From NCBI GenBank assembly GCA_946902985.2, contig OX336388.2:127908346-127972345 (forward strand): DNA of 64,000 bases. The letters run 5' to 3'. Of the stretch, positions 9,900 to 20,210 are shown one piece after another (position 1 is the first letter of the stretch; every line of letters starts with the position of its first letter). The translations under genes were made by a program, and so were the position numbers. Origin of the DNA: Meconema thalassinum (lineage: Eukaryota; Arthropoda; Insecta; Orthoptera; Tettigoniidae). The notes beneath the pieces were generated by a model, which saw nothing but the letters and a program-made list of their open reading frames with translations, was not told where the DNA came from and made no database searches.

Positions 9900-10546
9900 C
9901 GAAGGCTGTTTTTTAAGTAAGGGCCGTTTATTTTTTTTTAAATTAACCGAACATTTTATTTTGAAACCACATTTATTTCTAGGTTTTACATACCTTCCTC
10001 TATTTTTCTACATAGTTGCCTTGTTTATTTAGAAACTTGTGATACCTTAAAACTAAGTTCTAAAATCCCTCTGCATAAAAGTTTGCCACCTGCTCTGACA
10101 ACCAAGAATTCACGGCAGTCTTCACTGCTTCATTGTCGGCGAAGCGCTTCCCACCAAGATGAGGTTTCAGGGGTGGAAAGGGATACCCATGTTTCATCTC
10201 CTGTGATGATTCGACTCAACATGCCACCCCCTTCTTGGACATAATGAGTCAAAAAAGTGAGGGAAATGGCCAATCTCTTTTGTTTGTGGTCTCCTGTGAG
10301 GAGTCTTTGTACCCATCGAGAGCACAATTTCCTGAACTTTAGGTTTTCAGACACAATCGTACCTCACACGCGGCGGGCGAATCAATAATCTTGAACATTG
10401 TAAAGATGTACAGGTTAGCTACACAGCTGCAACTGACGCCTGCTTGTTCACAAAGGATGCCGAGAGGTAGCGCACATGCTTGTTATGGCATGCGCACTAA
10501 CTATGGGCTTTAAAAAAAACGTCCCTTACTTAAAAGACAGCCCTCG
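9900..10546 (-). mobile_element. mariner-family transposon, internally deleted
   Basis: Terminal inverted repeats of about 36 bp (CGAAGGCTG... and its near complement, ending CAGCCCTCG), flanked by TA target duplications at 9898-9899 and 10547-10548. The minus-strand frame 10130-10354 encodes RLLTGDHKQKRLAISL and IITGDETWVS, the central transposase region with the first catalytic D. A C-terminal remnant (KFLNKQGNYVEK) is readable near 10010-10080. At 647 bp it is half the usual 1.3 kb; the N-terminal DNA-binding region and much of the catalytic domain are gone. It could only move if transposase were supplied in trans. Confidence 0.85.
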
Positions 10547-10548
10547 TA

Positions 10549-11834
10549 TATAACCCTGAAGAAAGTAACAATGTGGTCAAAACCGGATACGGTGATTACA
10601 GAACAACTGGATATTGACTTAAGGTTTCAACTTACTGAATATTTAAACTTCATCAATAAGGACAACGGTTGCCAAGGTCATATTCTTGGCTTTTCATTAT
10701 TATTATCTCGTAAGTCATAGAAACACCCCCAGTCAATCAAATATTTGTCCACCTCAACCTCAGTGGTAAGCACTACACTGTCCCTCGTGAGAGATCATAC
10801 CGAAACCCTGAGCTGTGTGAGTGACATGACGGAATCTTTTGGTGATTAGACTACAGAGAAAATTATATTATATTTAAACGTCATGGATGAATTTTTGGTT
10901 ATACATTTTTTGAACTCTTCCTGAACGGAATAAGGATATTTCCGGAAAATTCCTACATCTAAATCTGGCGCAGTTTTCCGTCAAAATAGTTAATGTAAAA
11001 CCCAGAAGATAGCACCACTATGCAGACACATGTTTGGTAGTCAATTATGCCACCCCTAGAGATCTATTTGACTTCACAAATACCCGCAGGCAGTTGTTGC
11101 TTCAGATGAACGCACATGCATAGTTAGTGAAGTGAGTGCATTTTTGTAGTGTTTATTTGGTGATGTGAGCATAATTTCATGGAAAAGGCTATGGAATAAT
11201 GAAGATATACTGTCTGCTTTGGATTTGAGTGATGGTTTGAAGTGTTTCCACACCTAATTATTAATTAATAATTATAATTCATTAGCTTTACAACCTTCAG
11301 ATGCTACTCAAACTTCAAGTATCAACAGGTATACGAAATATATGCGAGTTCTAATTAAATTTAGTGCATGGAAAATATAATCTACATATTTTGAATTACT
11401 GAAAAACAATTCCGCTCTGAGCCATAAAAGCATAATTAAGCCAAATCGGCTGAGCATCTATCCTGAGACTCATAATTATATTGTTTGAGTTTAACAATAG
11501 CTGTTAACAATATTTATAACTTATTTCTGAGTCTGTTCTTCATGAAGTCGCTTTAGCACGAGGTTTCGCCGGTTCATATGTAGCTACGACTTCGCATGAC
11601 TCGAGTCAGTAGGTTAGTGTGAGTTAGCAGCTTATAGAAGTTTTCATATTTTCCACTTAAACATTTAGGACAGTCATTTCAAATTTCTTTGTAGTTTCTC
11701 AGATTTGTTTCGCTGTTTATTCGGGTTAACATCATATTAGGAGATAACACACACCATTTTCAAAATTAATATAATCAGGCATAGAACTACAAGCATTTTT
11801 ACACTCATATGGGCTTTGGTGTAATTTTACAACA
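10549..11834. other. Unassigned AT-rich intronic DNA
   Basis: No ORF with recognisable motifs, tandem array or SINE boxes were seen. It lies within the 28.6-kb SH2B intron. Confidence 0.4.
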
Positions 11835-11840
11835 TTATAT

Positions 11841-12050
11841 TATTTATTCTTTGGATGTCGCAAACTATCGTACTGTTTCATCTGTGGAATATTTAGAACG
11901 TGATTTTGTTTCTTCTTTGGATGTCACAAACTATTGTACTGTTACATCTATGGAATATTTAGAACATGATTTTATTTCTTCTTTGGATGTCACAAACTAT
12001 TGCATTGTTTTATCTATGGAATATTTTCATTGTATGTATTTGATAAGTGC
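11841..12050 (+). repeat. 66-bp tandem repeat, about three copies
   Basis: TTGGATGTCRCAAACTAT recurs at 11851, 11917 and 11983, an exact 66-bp period. The period is a multiple of three, so the frame 11809-12051 reads a repeating 22-residue unit (SLDVTNYCTV...MEYLEHDFI). It abuts a hammerhead-bearing PLE end and may be part of a PLE 5' or pLTR region; whether it is translated is unknown. Confidence 0.7.
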
Positions 12051-12077
12051 GTAATATTTGTTTATGTCTTAATGCAT

Positions 12078-12125
12078 ACTTGGGCTGAGGAAGCACTAAC
12101 GTTTGTGCGAAACATGTACCCAATT
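12078..12125 (+). ncRNA. Hammerhead ribozyme (PLE type), third family
   Basis: Core CTGAGGA at 12085-12091 and CGAAAC at 12108-12113. The G at core position 7 is allowed, as that position is variable. Stem II GCAC/GTGC, palindromic CATG stem III, TA cleavage dinucleotide, and stem I TTGGG (12080-12084) pairing with CCCAA (12119-12123). All required elements are present although the stem sequences differ from those at 3010 and 6240, which is covariation in favour of real structure. Confidence 0.68.
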
Positions 12126-12242
12126 GTATAAATAGACTATTAATATTGTATTGAAAAGACGGAGAATTGATAGTTTTATTAGTAGTTTTTAGAATACAAT
12201 CCAAACTTGTTGAATATCATTAACTTACTACGGATGTTTATG

Positions 12243-12990
12243 ACATATATATTTTCCGTTCCATGACAAAGTCTCCTTTTTCTTCAGCGTTTGTCCCGCC
12301 TGGTGGCAGGGTCTGCTACATGGATTCGATGTCACCATTTAGTTCTGTCCTGGGCCATGTCAGGGTGGAGATTGACGCTCTTCAGATCTTTGTGAAGGGT
12401 ATCGGCCCATCGCTGTTTTGGTCGACCTTTTGGTCTATTACCGGCGACTTCCAGCATGTAACCCGTCTTTGCTATATTGTCAGCCCCTGTCCTCAGCACA
12501 TGTCCAAACCATCTTAAACGACTCTCGCGCATTTTTTTCAGGAATGGGTGCCATGCCAAATCTCTCCCTGATGCATTCATTGGGGATGTGATCCAGTTTA
12601 GTAACACCAGCTGTCCACCGCAGCATCTTGGTCTCCATGATTCCCAGTCGACGCTCCTTCTCAGTCGTAGTAGGTCAGCATTCGCAACCATACAGTGCGA
12701 CAGGTCGGATGACACTACAATAGATTTTAGATTTGAGGTGATCTTTCATCCTCCTGTCGCAAGCGACGCCATTTGTTGTTCGCCGTTTCATCCAAACTGC
12801 GGATAACCTTGCACTGACCTCTTCGACAAGTCGACAATCAGCAGCGATCGTGAAGCCAAGATACTTGAATCTCGTTATTCGCGGTAGATCCTCGCTGTCT
12901 ACCTGAATGGTTCCGATTGCTTGTGTGTCAGATGTCATGTATTTGGTTTTCTTCTTTCCTGTCGCGCACCCATTCTGCACATCGGCTGAA
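12243..12990 (-). mobile_element. RTE-type LINE 3' fragment, frameshifted
   Basis: Two overlapping minus-strand frames (12675-12980 and 12332-12715) together read the RT thumb and C-terminus: ITRFKYLGFTIAADCRLVEE, VIRPVALYGCEC, then LRWFGHVLRTGADN and GRPKQRWADTLHKDLKSV. A frameshift near 12680-12700 separates them. The RT catalytic core and endonuclease are missing. Confidence 0.75.
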
Positions 12991-13215
12991 AGTCATGGGC
13001 AAAGTACAGCCACCTCTAAAACAAAAACTCGAGTTCCTGATTAGTTTTCAGGTCGAATTATTAATTCATCTTGCTTACAACGGGAGATGTGAATTTTTGA
13101 AATTGCTGCAACCTTTTTCGATGACCTTGTATTTTCCACCTAGTCAACACTGAATGAAGTATCAATTGTTGATAAATTTTCTGAAGCACTGAAATCAGCC
13201 AAAAACCGATAGCAC

Positions 13216-13530
13216 TAGTCCATGGGGCAAGCTCTCTGTGGACTCGGTAGAAGTGGGTTCGAACCACTCCGTCGGCCGTCCTTGAAATGGTTTTCCGTGG
13301 TTTTCCCATTTTTCAACTCCAGGCAAATGCTCGGACGGTACCTTCTGACAGGCCACGGCCGCTTCCTTCCACATCCTTGCCCAGTTTCATTCATTTCATC
13401 TCTCATTAACTCCTCTCAGGAGGTTGGCGTCAGGAAGGGCATTCGGCCGTAAAAACCATCCGCCACAAAGACTTTCATGCATCTCACCCCCGACCCCAAT
13501 GGAAACGGGAATAATAAGGGTTAGACATAC
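13216..13530 (+). mobile_element. tRNA-derived SINE, family S3
   Basis: Carries GTGGGTTCGAACC (B box) near 13252 preceded by a shortened tRNA head, and the family body GAAATGGTTTTCCGTGGTTT, then GGCCACGGCCGCTTCCTTCC. Related copies lie at 46599-46887 (minus) and 61930-62348 (plus). Confidence 0.7.
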
Positions 13531-13629
13531 ATACCGTACACTGAAATTAGCCAAAATATATTTTCTAATGATGATGAAGAAATCAGTAGCACTGAATGAG
13601 ATACGAACGAGCGATAATCTTCTATAGTG

Positions 13630-14700
13630 CATGAATTAGCCAAAATACCTTATCAAAGGATGAGAAATAAAACAGGGAATGATGTTGTAAAAGACATTTA
13701 CTCTTCCGCTGTCTGTAACCCACCCAGCCAACCCAAATATGATCTTGACTTATAGAGGCAAAATTCCAGCTGTGTCGGCCATTGTCCATGTCACTTATCG
13801 TCAAGACAGTATTGCCAACCCCACCTTGCGCCTTGTTGAAAGTTGAACGAAATTGAAGCACTGACGGAACATGGCTGCCGTTGTTATAAGAGCAATAAAT
13901 AAAAACACATATTTATGTAATTTAGCACATATTTCAGGAGCAGTAGAGACCAGGGTTACTAATTTCAAAAGGTAATATCGCCCAGAAGATTAAACAAGAA
14001 AACAAGGCAAGTAAAAGCCACATTCATGTCTGATGCAAGTGTATTAAGCCGTTCTCCGGTCTCATTCAGAATTAATAAAGAAATCAGGGAATGATGTAGT
14101 AATATATGTTTACTCCTCCACAGTCCATAATCCACCCACTACCCCTTATTTATATTACGACTTATATAGTTATATGGCTGTGTCCGCCATTATGCGTACG
14201 AGCTATCGTCAAGTACAGTATAGCCAACCCTGTGCTTACGGTACTAACAGTAAAATTTGTTGAATCCAAACCAATGGTTACAGCCTGACAGGTCTAATCC
14301 AATGGTTTTTGACAGTGGTTACAGCCTAAGTATCACTTGTTGATAAAATTTTCTAAAGCACTAAAACTATCAAAAATACCAAAATAGCCAAGGCCACACC
14401 ACAACCTGACCATTGTAACCTTCATTTTGACCAATCCAATGATTTTTTATGAAGATTTTAGCCTGCAGGCTGCGTTAGCCATATATACGCCCCTGGTTTT
14501 AGTCACGCATTGTGGGGTAGTTGTGGTGTATTTTGTATCTTACATGTTGGCAACTAGTGACGTCCATGTGTCCGCCTTGTTGTGTGCGCTTTAGCGGCAG
14601 TTTAACATACAAAAATATGCTGTTGAACATGGCTGCCGTTGTTTAAATGAGCAATAAATAAAAACACATATTTAATTTAGCACATATATCCGGTGCAGTC
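13630..14700. repeat. Diverged duplicated repeat segments flanking the satellite region
   Basis: The segment around 13660-13830 (CAGGGAATGATGT, CACCCA, ATCGTCAAG) recurs at 14090-14245. The segment 13868-13945 (GAACATGGCTGCCGTTGTT) recurs at 14625-14700. Phrases such as CAATGGTTTTTGACAGTGG (14300) are those of the 117-bp satellite at 28154. The stretch therefore looks like an old, scrambled part of the same satellite-bearing element as 24-31 kb. Confidence 0.5.
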
Positions 14701-14982
14701 GGTGCCAAAATGACCATGGTTAATAATTACACAATAATTGATAATGTCCTCCCAGAATATGAAATAAGGTATGGAAATCATATATCATCGAAATGAAGGC
14801 GAAAAAGAAAAGAGGGATACTTCATTCAGAATTAATGAATTTTTTCCCCCAGGATTTGATCTGCCGGGAGTAGGTCTCCTCCAGAATTAATCATTAATTC
14901 TACAGAACAAGAGAACAAGCCTTTTGGTAACTTTCAACAAGGTATATTACTGAAAATATAGTATTTATGATTGACAAACCTT

Positions 14983-15072
14983 TAACGATTCTAATGGGGT
15001 GAGGGGATCTCCGCCCAATCAATACAATTGTATTGATTGGGCGGAGACCCCCTCACACCATTAGAATCGTTA
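14983..15072. repeat. 90-bp near-perfect palindrome without a loop
   Basis: The two 45-bp halves are complementary at 43 positions and meet at ACAATTGT (centre 15027/15028). The outer ends read TAACGATTC and GAATCGTTA. The inner part GTATTGATTGGGCGGA resembles GTATTGACTGGGCGGA just past the PLE ribozyme at 6331-6350. Confidence 0.9.
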
Positions 15073-15205
15073 TTGTACACGTCAATACGGACCTTGTGAA
15101 ATGGATAATCCTCCAATTAATCTTGACAAACCTTTCTCGGAGTTGTAGGGAGTCGTTTCACATTCTAAATTGCCACTGCTGCATCGGAAATAATTATTTT
15201 TAACG

Positions 15206-15436
15206 TAAATAAAGCATTATTGTAAGGTTTTGAATATTCCCGGAGGGAATATGATGTAGTTTCCATTTGAGCGGATGAATTATCAATAAATGATAAAAAT
15301 GGTCCGGTTAGCTCAAACAATGCCAGCGTTTCGCCCCAGTGTGCCGTTGGGCTCGTCAGTTGGTACAGACACACCTACCAAAACGCGTGGCTAGCACATA
15401 CTGAGAAGGCCATGCAAGACACAAAATACAAGCAGT
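15206..15436 (-). repeat. 296-bp satellite monomer, partial copy left of the LTR element
   Basis: Matches the inverted block at 23616-24455 and is cut by the LTR retrotransposon at the same site where that block resumes. It includes the TTGGTACAGACACACC boundary phrase. Confidence 0.85.
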
Positions 15437-16796
15437 TGAAACGATTTGCTAGCTCCTAACTGTTGGGTGAGAAATGTAACTGTTTACCTTTGCCTAAGCT
15501 ATGTTGTTTTAATGGGCGCCAAGACCTCAACGCAATGTTGAAATCTAAATTTGTATTTAACAACGTCTAGCTCTGGCAGAACACCTTCAAGACTCTATTC
15601 ACTCAGATCGTGGTATGATTTGATCATTAACCCAACAAACAATTGTATCATGAGAAGGAATTGGTCTATATCTAATGCTACCTACTGAAAGCAAAGATTG
15701 CATTGTAAAAGAAATGAATTTATTATATAAAACAAGAATAGCAAAATTAATAATAATAAGTATAAAATTTAAATTGGAGCGTTGTGATTTGAATATTACC
15801 GATAGAAAATTACGTGAAAACGGAGTCTGATAAATTGATTTTACTCTTATTTCCAAGCTATGAAGTTACTGAAATATGAAATGTAAAACAAAGAAAATGA
15901 GAGATTGCGTATTTCTGCGTCATTGGCGCTTACCACTGGAAATTGCCAAAGCATTTCCCTCGTTCTTGATGATGTTGTGAGCTTCCCACTGTCTCCTGGA
16001 CGTCGTCATCTCCGTCGGAATTTGATGATATTCTGGTAGATTAGATAATTCTATGGTCCGTACCTCGGACCCAAACACTCGTACAACCAAGTTTTACAAA
16101 AGTTCGTCGCTAACTCCACTGAACATCGGAGCGACACGCACTTGCGACCGTACTCTGCAAGTTCTACACAGATTGTCCCTAACTCCACTGAACATCGGAG
16201 CGACTCGCACGCGCATGCATACTCCTCAAGTATTTCACAGATAGTCGTCGTTCCGCGGCGCGTCGAACGATATATCCACACGCCGGCTCCCCACTCTTCA
16301 GCCGACTCCTAGCTTACGTTGTCTCCGCTGATTGGCTGTACCCCACTCGCTATATTCCCCTTCTCTGGGTCAATACACTCGGCGGGAGGGTTCCGTTCCA
16401 ACAATTCGCCTTTCCTGGACGATGCGACCCAGGATTGCGTCATGCTTCTCGACAGGAATCAGCTTGTATTCGAATTCCCAGTGAGTCATCTCTCTCAAAT
16501 ACCCTAACTGACAAAAACTCCGTAAAATTCCGTAATCAGATAATTTTCTATGATATCGTCGTTCGTAATAATTTGCATGATAGCGGAATTTTAAGACATA
16601 GAAAACCTATCTGAATGCTAATAATTTTTATAAAATGCTCCGAAAATACCTTAATAATAATTATAATAAATTAATAATAATAATAAATTACCATGAAAAA
16701 TTCTCTTGGCTGAACACTTTGCCGCGTAAATAAATATAGAATGGCTTCCTACTGACTTATGCCAGTTGCATAAAACCCCTCGAAAAACACGTTACA
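15437..16796 (-). repeat. 3' LTR of the Gypsy-type element
   Basis: 1,360 bp, nearly identical to 22252-23611. Read on the plus strand it begins TGAAACGATTTGC and ends ACGTTACA. Confidence 0.92.
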
Positions 16797-17879
16797 TATT
16801 CGCCTCGGATCATCGGATGATTTACCGTGACGACGGTCCATTGTCCGATTATCCCAGACACGTTAATAAACCCCATCCAAAATACATATTACATAAATGA
16901 AATCACCCTAAATTACAGATATATACACTCATATTTTTTCTTCACGCACTTTGCGTCAAAGTTTGTTGTCACAATGGATTGCACTTTGCAACCAGTCCAA
17001 TGTTTTACATATGGAATAGTGTTCCACGGATATTTCCGCCTCTCAAATTTCTCTATGTTGGAGAAATAGACATAATTAATGTGTGAGCACTATGTATTTA
17101 TGATGTCATATCACACGCATTGAAGGTGTTCTGATATATTTATATCACCCTAGAACTTCCTAATTTCACTGGAGGTCCCCTCCTTATGGTGACATTTAAT
17201 TCCACTTATCACTGAGCACACGATCACACTATTGTGGCAGCGCCTCGTGACCATAATACTTAATCTCTCTTTGAATTAGATTAAATTAATATTGACTTCT
17301 GAAAAAAAACAGTAAATGCGCATTACATATAACACCAAATATTTCTGTGCCGTAATCGCCCTGTCTTGTTAAGTTCCCGTTAACCATATTCTACTTAATA
17401 CTAGTTCTCAACACAGACCATTTCTCCTCACACAAATAATACCATTGTACATATTATCTTAAATTACACACTTACAAATCTTACATGGCGAGGCCGTAAA
17501 CAGAAATCACGTGTGCTGATATGTATGAGTTTCATGAAGGACTGTCTCGCATTCTGATGGCCCATCTTTTACCTCGTGGACGCCTTAAGCAAAAATACCA
17601 TGTACAAGCGCTCACCCATCTCTTGGAGGCAAATGGGAACCCATCAGCGCTGCCAAAATGGCCTTGGTGCATCGAGACAATTTAGTGCTCAACAGCATCC
17701 GACAATCCCGTCATATTTCCCTGTACCTAAAAAACTCTCATTTACTTACATACTACCCCCCTGTGTGACTTCTGATACGCCTGCCTTAAGACCAGATCTT
17801 CCACGCACCAGACACCACACTTACTCATTTGATAGGCTGGCTCGCCAGCTAAACACACTCACTTTATGACACATATTTT
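16797..17879 (-). other. Non-coding 3' region of the Gypsy-type element
   Basis: Lies between the integrase remnant and the 3' LTR. No long frame on the coding strand; a short purine-rich run (CAGGGGGGTAGTATG on the minus strand, near 17750-17765) is the only polypurine-like tract and it is about 1 kb from the LTR. No env-like ORF seen. Confidence 0.5.
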
Positions 17880-18029
17880 CGTAGACTATGTATATTATAC
17901 GTTCCGTATAATCTGTTTCCCTCACTATTCTCCAGCACATATGCTGTTTTGCCAATACGTTTGGAAACTATAAATGTTTCTGCGTCACCTGCTTCCAACC
18001 TTGCAAGTGGCTCCCTTAAATGAACGTCA
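17880..18029 (-). pseudogene. Integrase C-terminal remnant
   Basis: A minus-strand frame different from the pol frame reads PLARLEAGDAETFIVSKRIG, then KTAYVLENSEGN and HSLRKYVS before a stop. This is the small SH3-like C-terminal region usually following the DDE core of Gypsy integrases. The zinc-binding HHCC and DDE portions that should precede it are absent, so a deletion joined the RNase H tail to this remnant out of frame. Confidence 0.55.
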
Positions 18030-20210
18030 TCACGTTGCTCTACCTAGCATATTACTCAGTGTCTGTAACGATGCCCTGTTGCTACTGTCCACACATGCAC
18101 ATATTAAAATACCATCCTCTGCTTTAACCACAGGATAATCCCTACATAAATTAGTGTCCCTCGATAGCATGTCTGCAAGAATGTTATCTTTACCTTTAAT
18201 ATATTTTACTGTGAATTCGTATTCCTGCAGAGCAAGAATCCACCTACTAACTCTGTTAGAACTGAGTTTACAAGTCCTCATATACAGTAATGCATGGTGA
18301 TCTGTGTGGATCTCAAATTTCCCCCCTACTAAATACATTCTAAATTTCCCTAAACTGAAAACAATACCTAAAAGCTCTAACTCAGTAATCGTGTATCTTT
18401 TCTCCGCTGCTGTCAGTCCTCGCGAGGCTAAAGATACAATGCACAGATTACCCTCATCATCTTTCTGACATAATACTCCAGCAATGCCTATATGTGAAGG
18501 ATCTGTCATAACCACATATTCCTTATCTTTTAACGGATATTTCAGCACTACAGCTTTCTCAAAACCTTCCTTCAGCGCTCTAAAAGCCTGATCATGCTTA
18601 GACTCCCATCTCCACCGAGTCCCACTTTTAAGCAATTCCCTGAATGGTTCTACCAACCCTGAGTATTTAAGAACGAACCTCCTGAAAAAGTTGCAAATTC
18701 CCAGGTAAGTTTTTAACTGTTTAACATTCTGTGGCACCTCTGCGTTAAGTATCTTATTAACCCTACTTTCTTCTGGTGTTACACCTCTACTCGACACTCT
18801 ATGACCTAAAAATGTCACTTCTGACTGACAGAATGACGACTTAGACAGCTTCAAAGTGAACCCTGCCTGATCTAACTTCTGAAAAACTATATTTAAATGA
18901 CGTAGATGCTCCTCAAAACTGCGTGAACTAATTACCATATCATCTATGTAAATGGTTACAAACTCTCCTGTGTCATCCCCTAATGCGATGTTTAAAGCCC
19001 TAATTAAAGCTGCTGAACTACTCTTTAACCCATAAGGTGTTCTACAAAATTGATAAAGGTTATATTTATGACTAAAAGCTGTAAATGGTCTATCTTCGTA
19101 CATAAGTGGCACTTGCCAAAAACTGGAACTCAAATCTACACAAGTGAAATACTTCTTCCCCTCAAATGTTTGCATTAATTCCTCTATTGACATAGATTTC
19201 AGCTGATCTGAACTAATTCTACTGTTAACCAAACGAGCGTCTAAACAAATACGAACAGTGCCGTCGGTCTTGGGTACCGTGATCAAAGAATTAACATATG
19301 GACTGTTAGAGTGCTCAATAATCCCATCTTCAAGCATCTGATTAATTTGTGCCTCAACTGCACTCTGATAAGCGAAAGGTACAGGATATCTATGTCCTGT
19401 GAATACTGACCTATCAATAACGTTCAATGAATGTGTATAGCAATTGGCCATACCAATGCGATCCTCAAAAACTCTCCTATTACACAATAACACATCATAG
19501 AGCCGAACACATTGTTCCACCTCTATATTACCCTGAAATGCAGCCTCACGTAACGAGTCCTCTAGACTTCCGTTCGTAATCACACTGCCCACAAAACATG
19601 GAGAACCCCGCTCTACGGCTGGCGATATCTCATTTAAAGTACAAATCACACCTACAATACTACTCCTCTGAATATGGTCATTGAACGCTACTTCTACTTC
19701 AGAATCTCCCCATTTAAATTTCAAACTCCCTACATCATAACATAAGTTACCAGACACTCTACTTAGCCACTCTGAACCCAAGATAACACTGAATACTAAA
19801 TTTGGAATTACAAGGCAAATCTGCTTCTCTACATGATTATTAATTTTAATGTCTACTAAAACTTGCTTAGAAATTACTTTAGACCTCTTCCCAACAGCTG
19901 TGATAACAAAAGTGCTTTTAATTGGCATCTCCTCAAAATTTACTCCAGTTCCTTTCATTTTATCATAAAATGCACTACTTATGCAACTCTTCATACAACC
20001 ACTATCAATTAAAACATCTGTGTACGCCTCGGACACGTTAAATTTAACTATGGGGCTCTTACTAACCACTTCCTGAATAATACCTTCATCATTTAGTTCA
20101 TGTAATAATTCATTTCTTACATTTAGGTCATAGGGTTCCTGTATAATTGTATGGACAGGGCATGCTACAGACTGAGATTCTGACCTTACTTCGCAGCCTG
20201 GTTCGCGTTT
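18030..20210 (-). CDS. pol: Pol polyprotein (protease, reverse transcriptase, RNase H) of Gypsy-type element
   Basis: Open from just inside the end of gag (about 20210, -1 frame) to a stop at 18030; there is no ATG at the beginning, as expected for a frameshift product. Counting from codon 20069: IDSG protease motif at about 21-24; RT with LITVPKTDGTVRICLDAR (about 262), a catalytic D in FTCVDLSSSFWQVP (about 312) and YIDDMV (374-379); RNase H with MTDPSHIGIAGVL, an ELLG glutamate and IHTDHHALLYM; then the FTVKYIKGKDNILADMLSR tail. Together these reverse-transcribe the element RNA. Integrase core is missing, so the copy cannot insert on its own. No internal stop was seen. Confidence 0.88.
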   Translation of the reverse strand, partial: KREPGCEVRSESQSVACPVHTIIQEPYDLNVRNELLHELNDEGIIQEVVSKSPIVKFNVSEAYTDVLIDSGCMKSCISSAFYDKMKGTGVNFEEMPIKSTFVITAVGKRSKVISKQVLVDIKINNHVEKQICLVIPNLVFSVILGSEWLSRVSGNLCYDVGSLKFKWGDSEVEVAFNDHIQRSSIVGVICTLNEISPAVERGSPCFVGSVITNGSLEDSLREAAFQGNIEVEQCVRLYDVLLCNRRVFEDRIGMANCYTHSLNVIDRSVFTGHRYPVPFAYQSAVEAQINQMLEDGIIEHSNSPYVNSLITVPKTDGTVRICLDARLVNSRISSDQLKSMSIEELMQTFEGKKYFTCVDLSSSFWQVPLMYEDRPFTAFSHKYNLYQFCRTPYGLKSSSAALIRALNIALGDDTGEFVTIYIDDMVISSRSFEEHLRHLNIVFQKLDQAGFTLKLSKSSFCQSEVTFLGHRVSSRGVTPEESRVNKILNAEVPQNVKQLKTYLGICNFFRRFVLKYSGLVEPFRELLKSGTRWRWESKHDQAFRALKEGFEKAVVLKYPLKDKEYVVMTDPSHIGIAGVLCQKDDEGNLCIVSLASRGLTAAEKRYTITELELLGIVFSLGKFRMYLVGGKFEIHTDHHALLYMRTCKLSSNRVSRWILALQEYEFTVKYIKGKDNILADMLSRDTNLCRDYPVVKAEDGILICACVDSSNRASLQTLSNMLGRAT

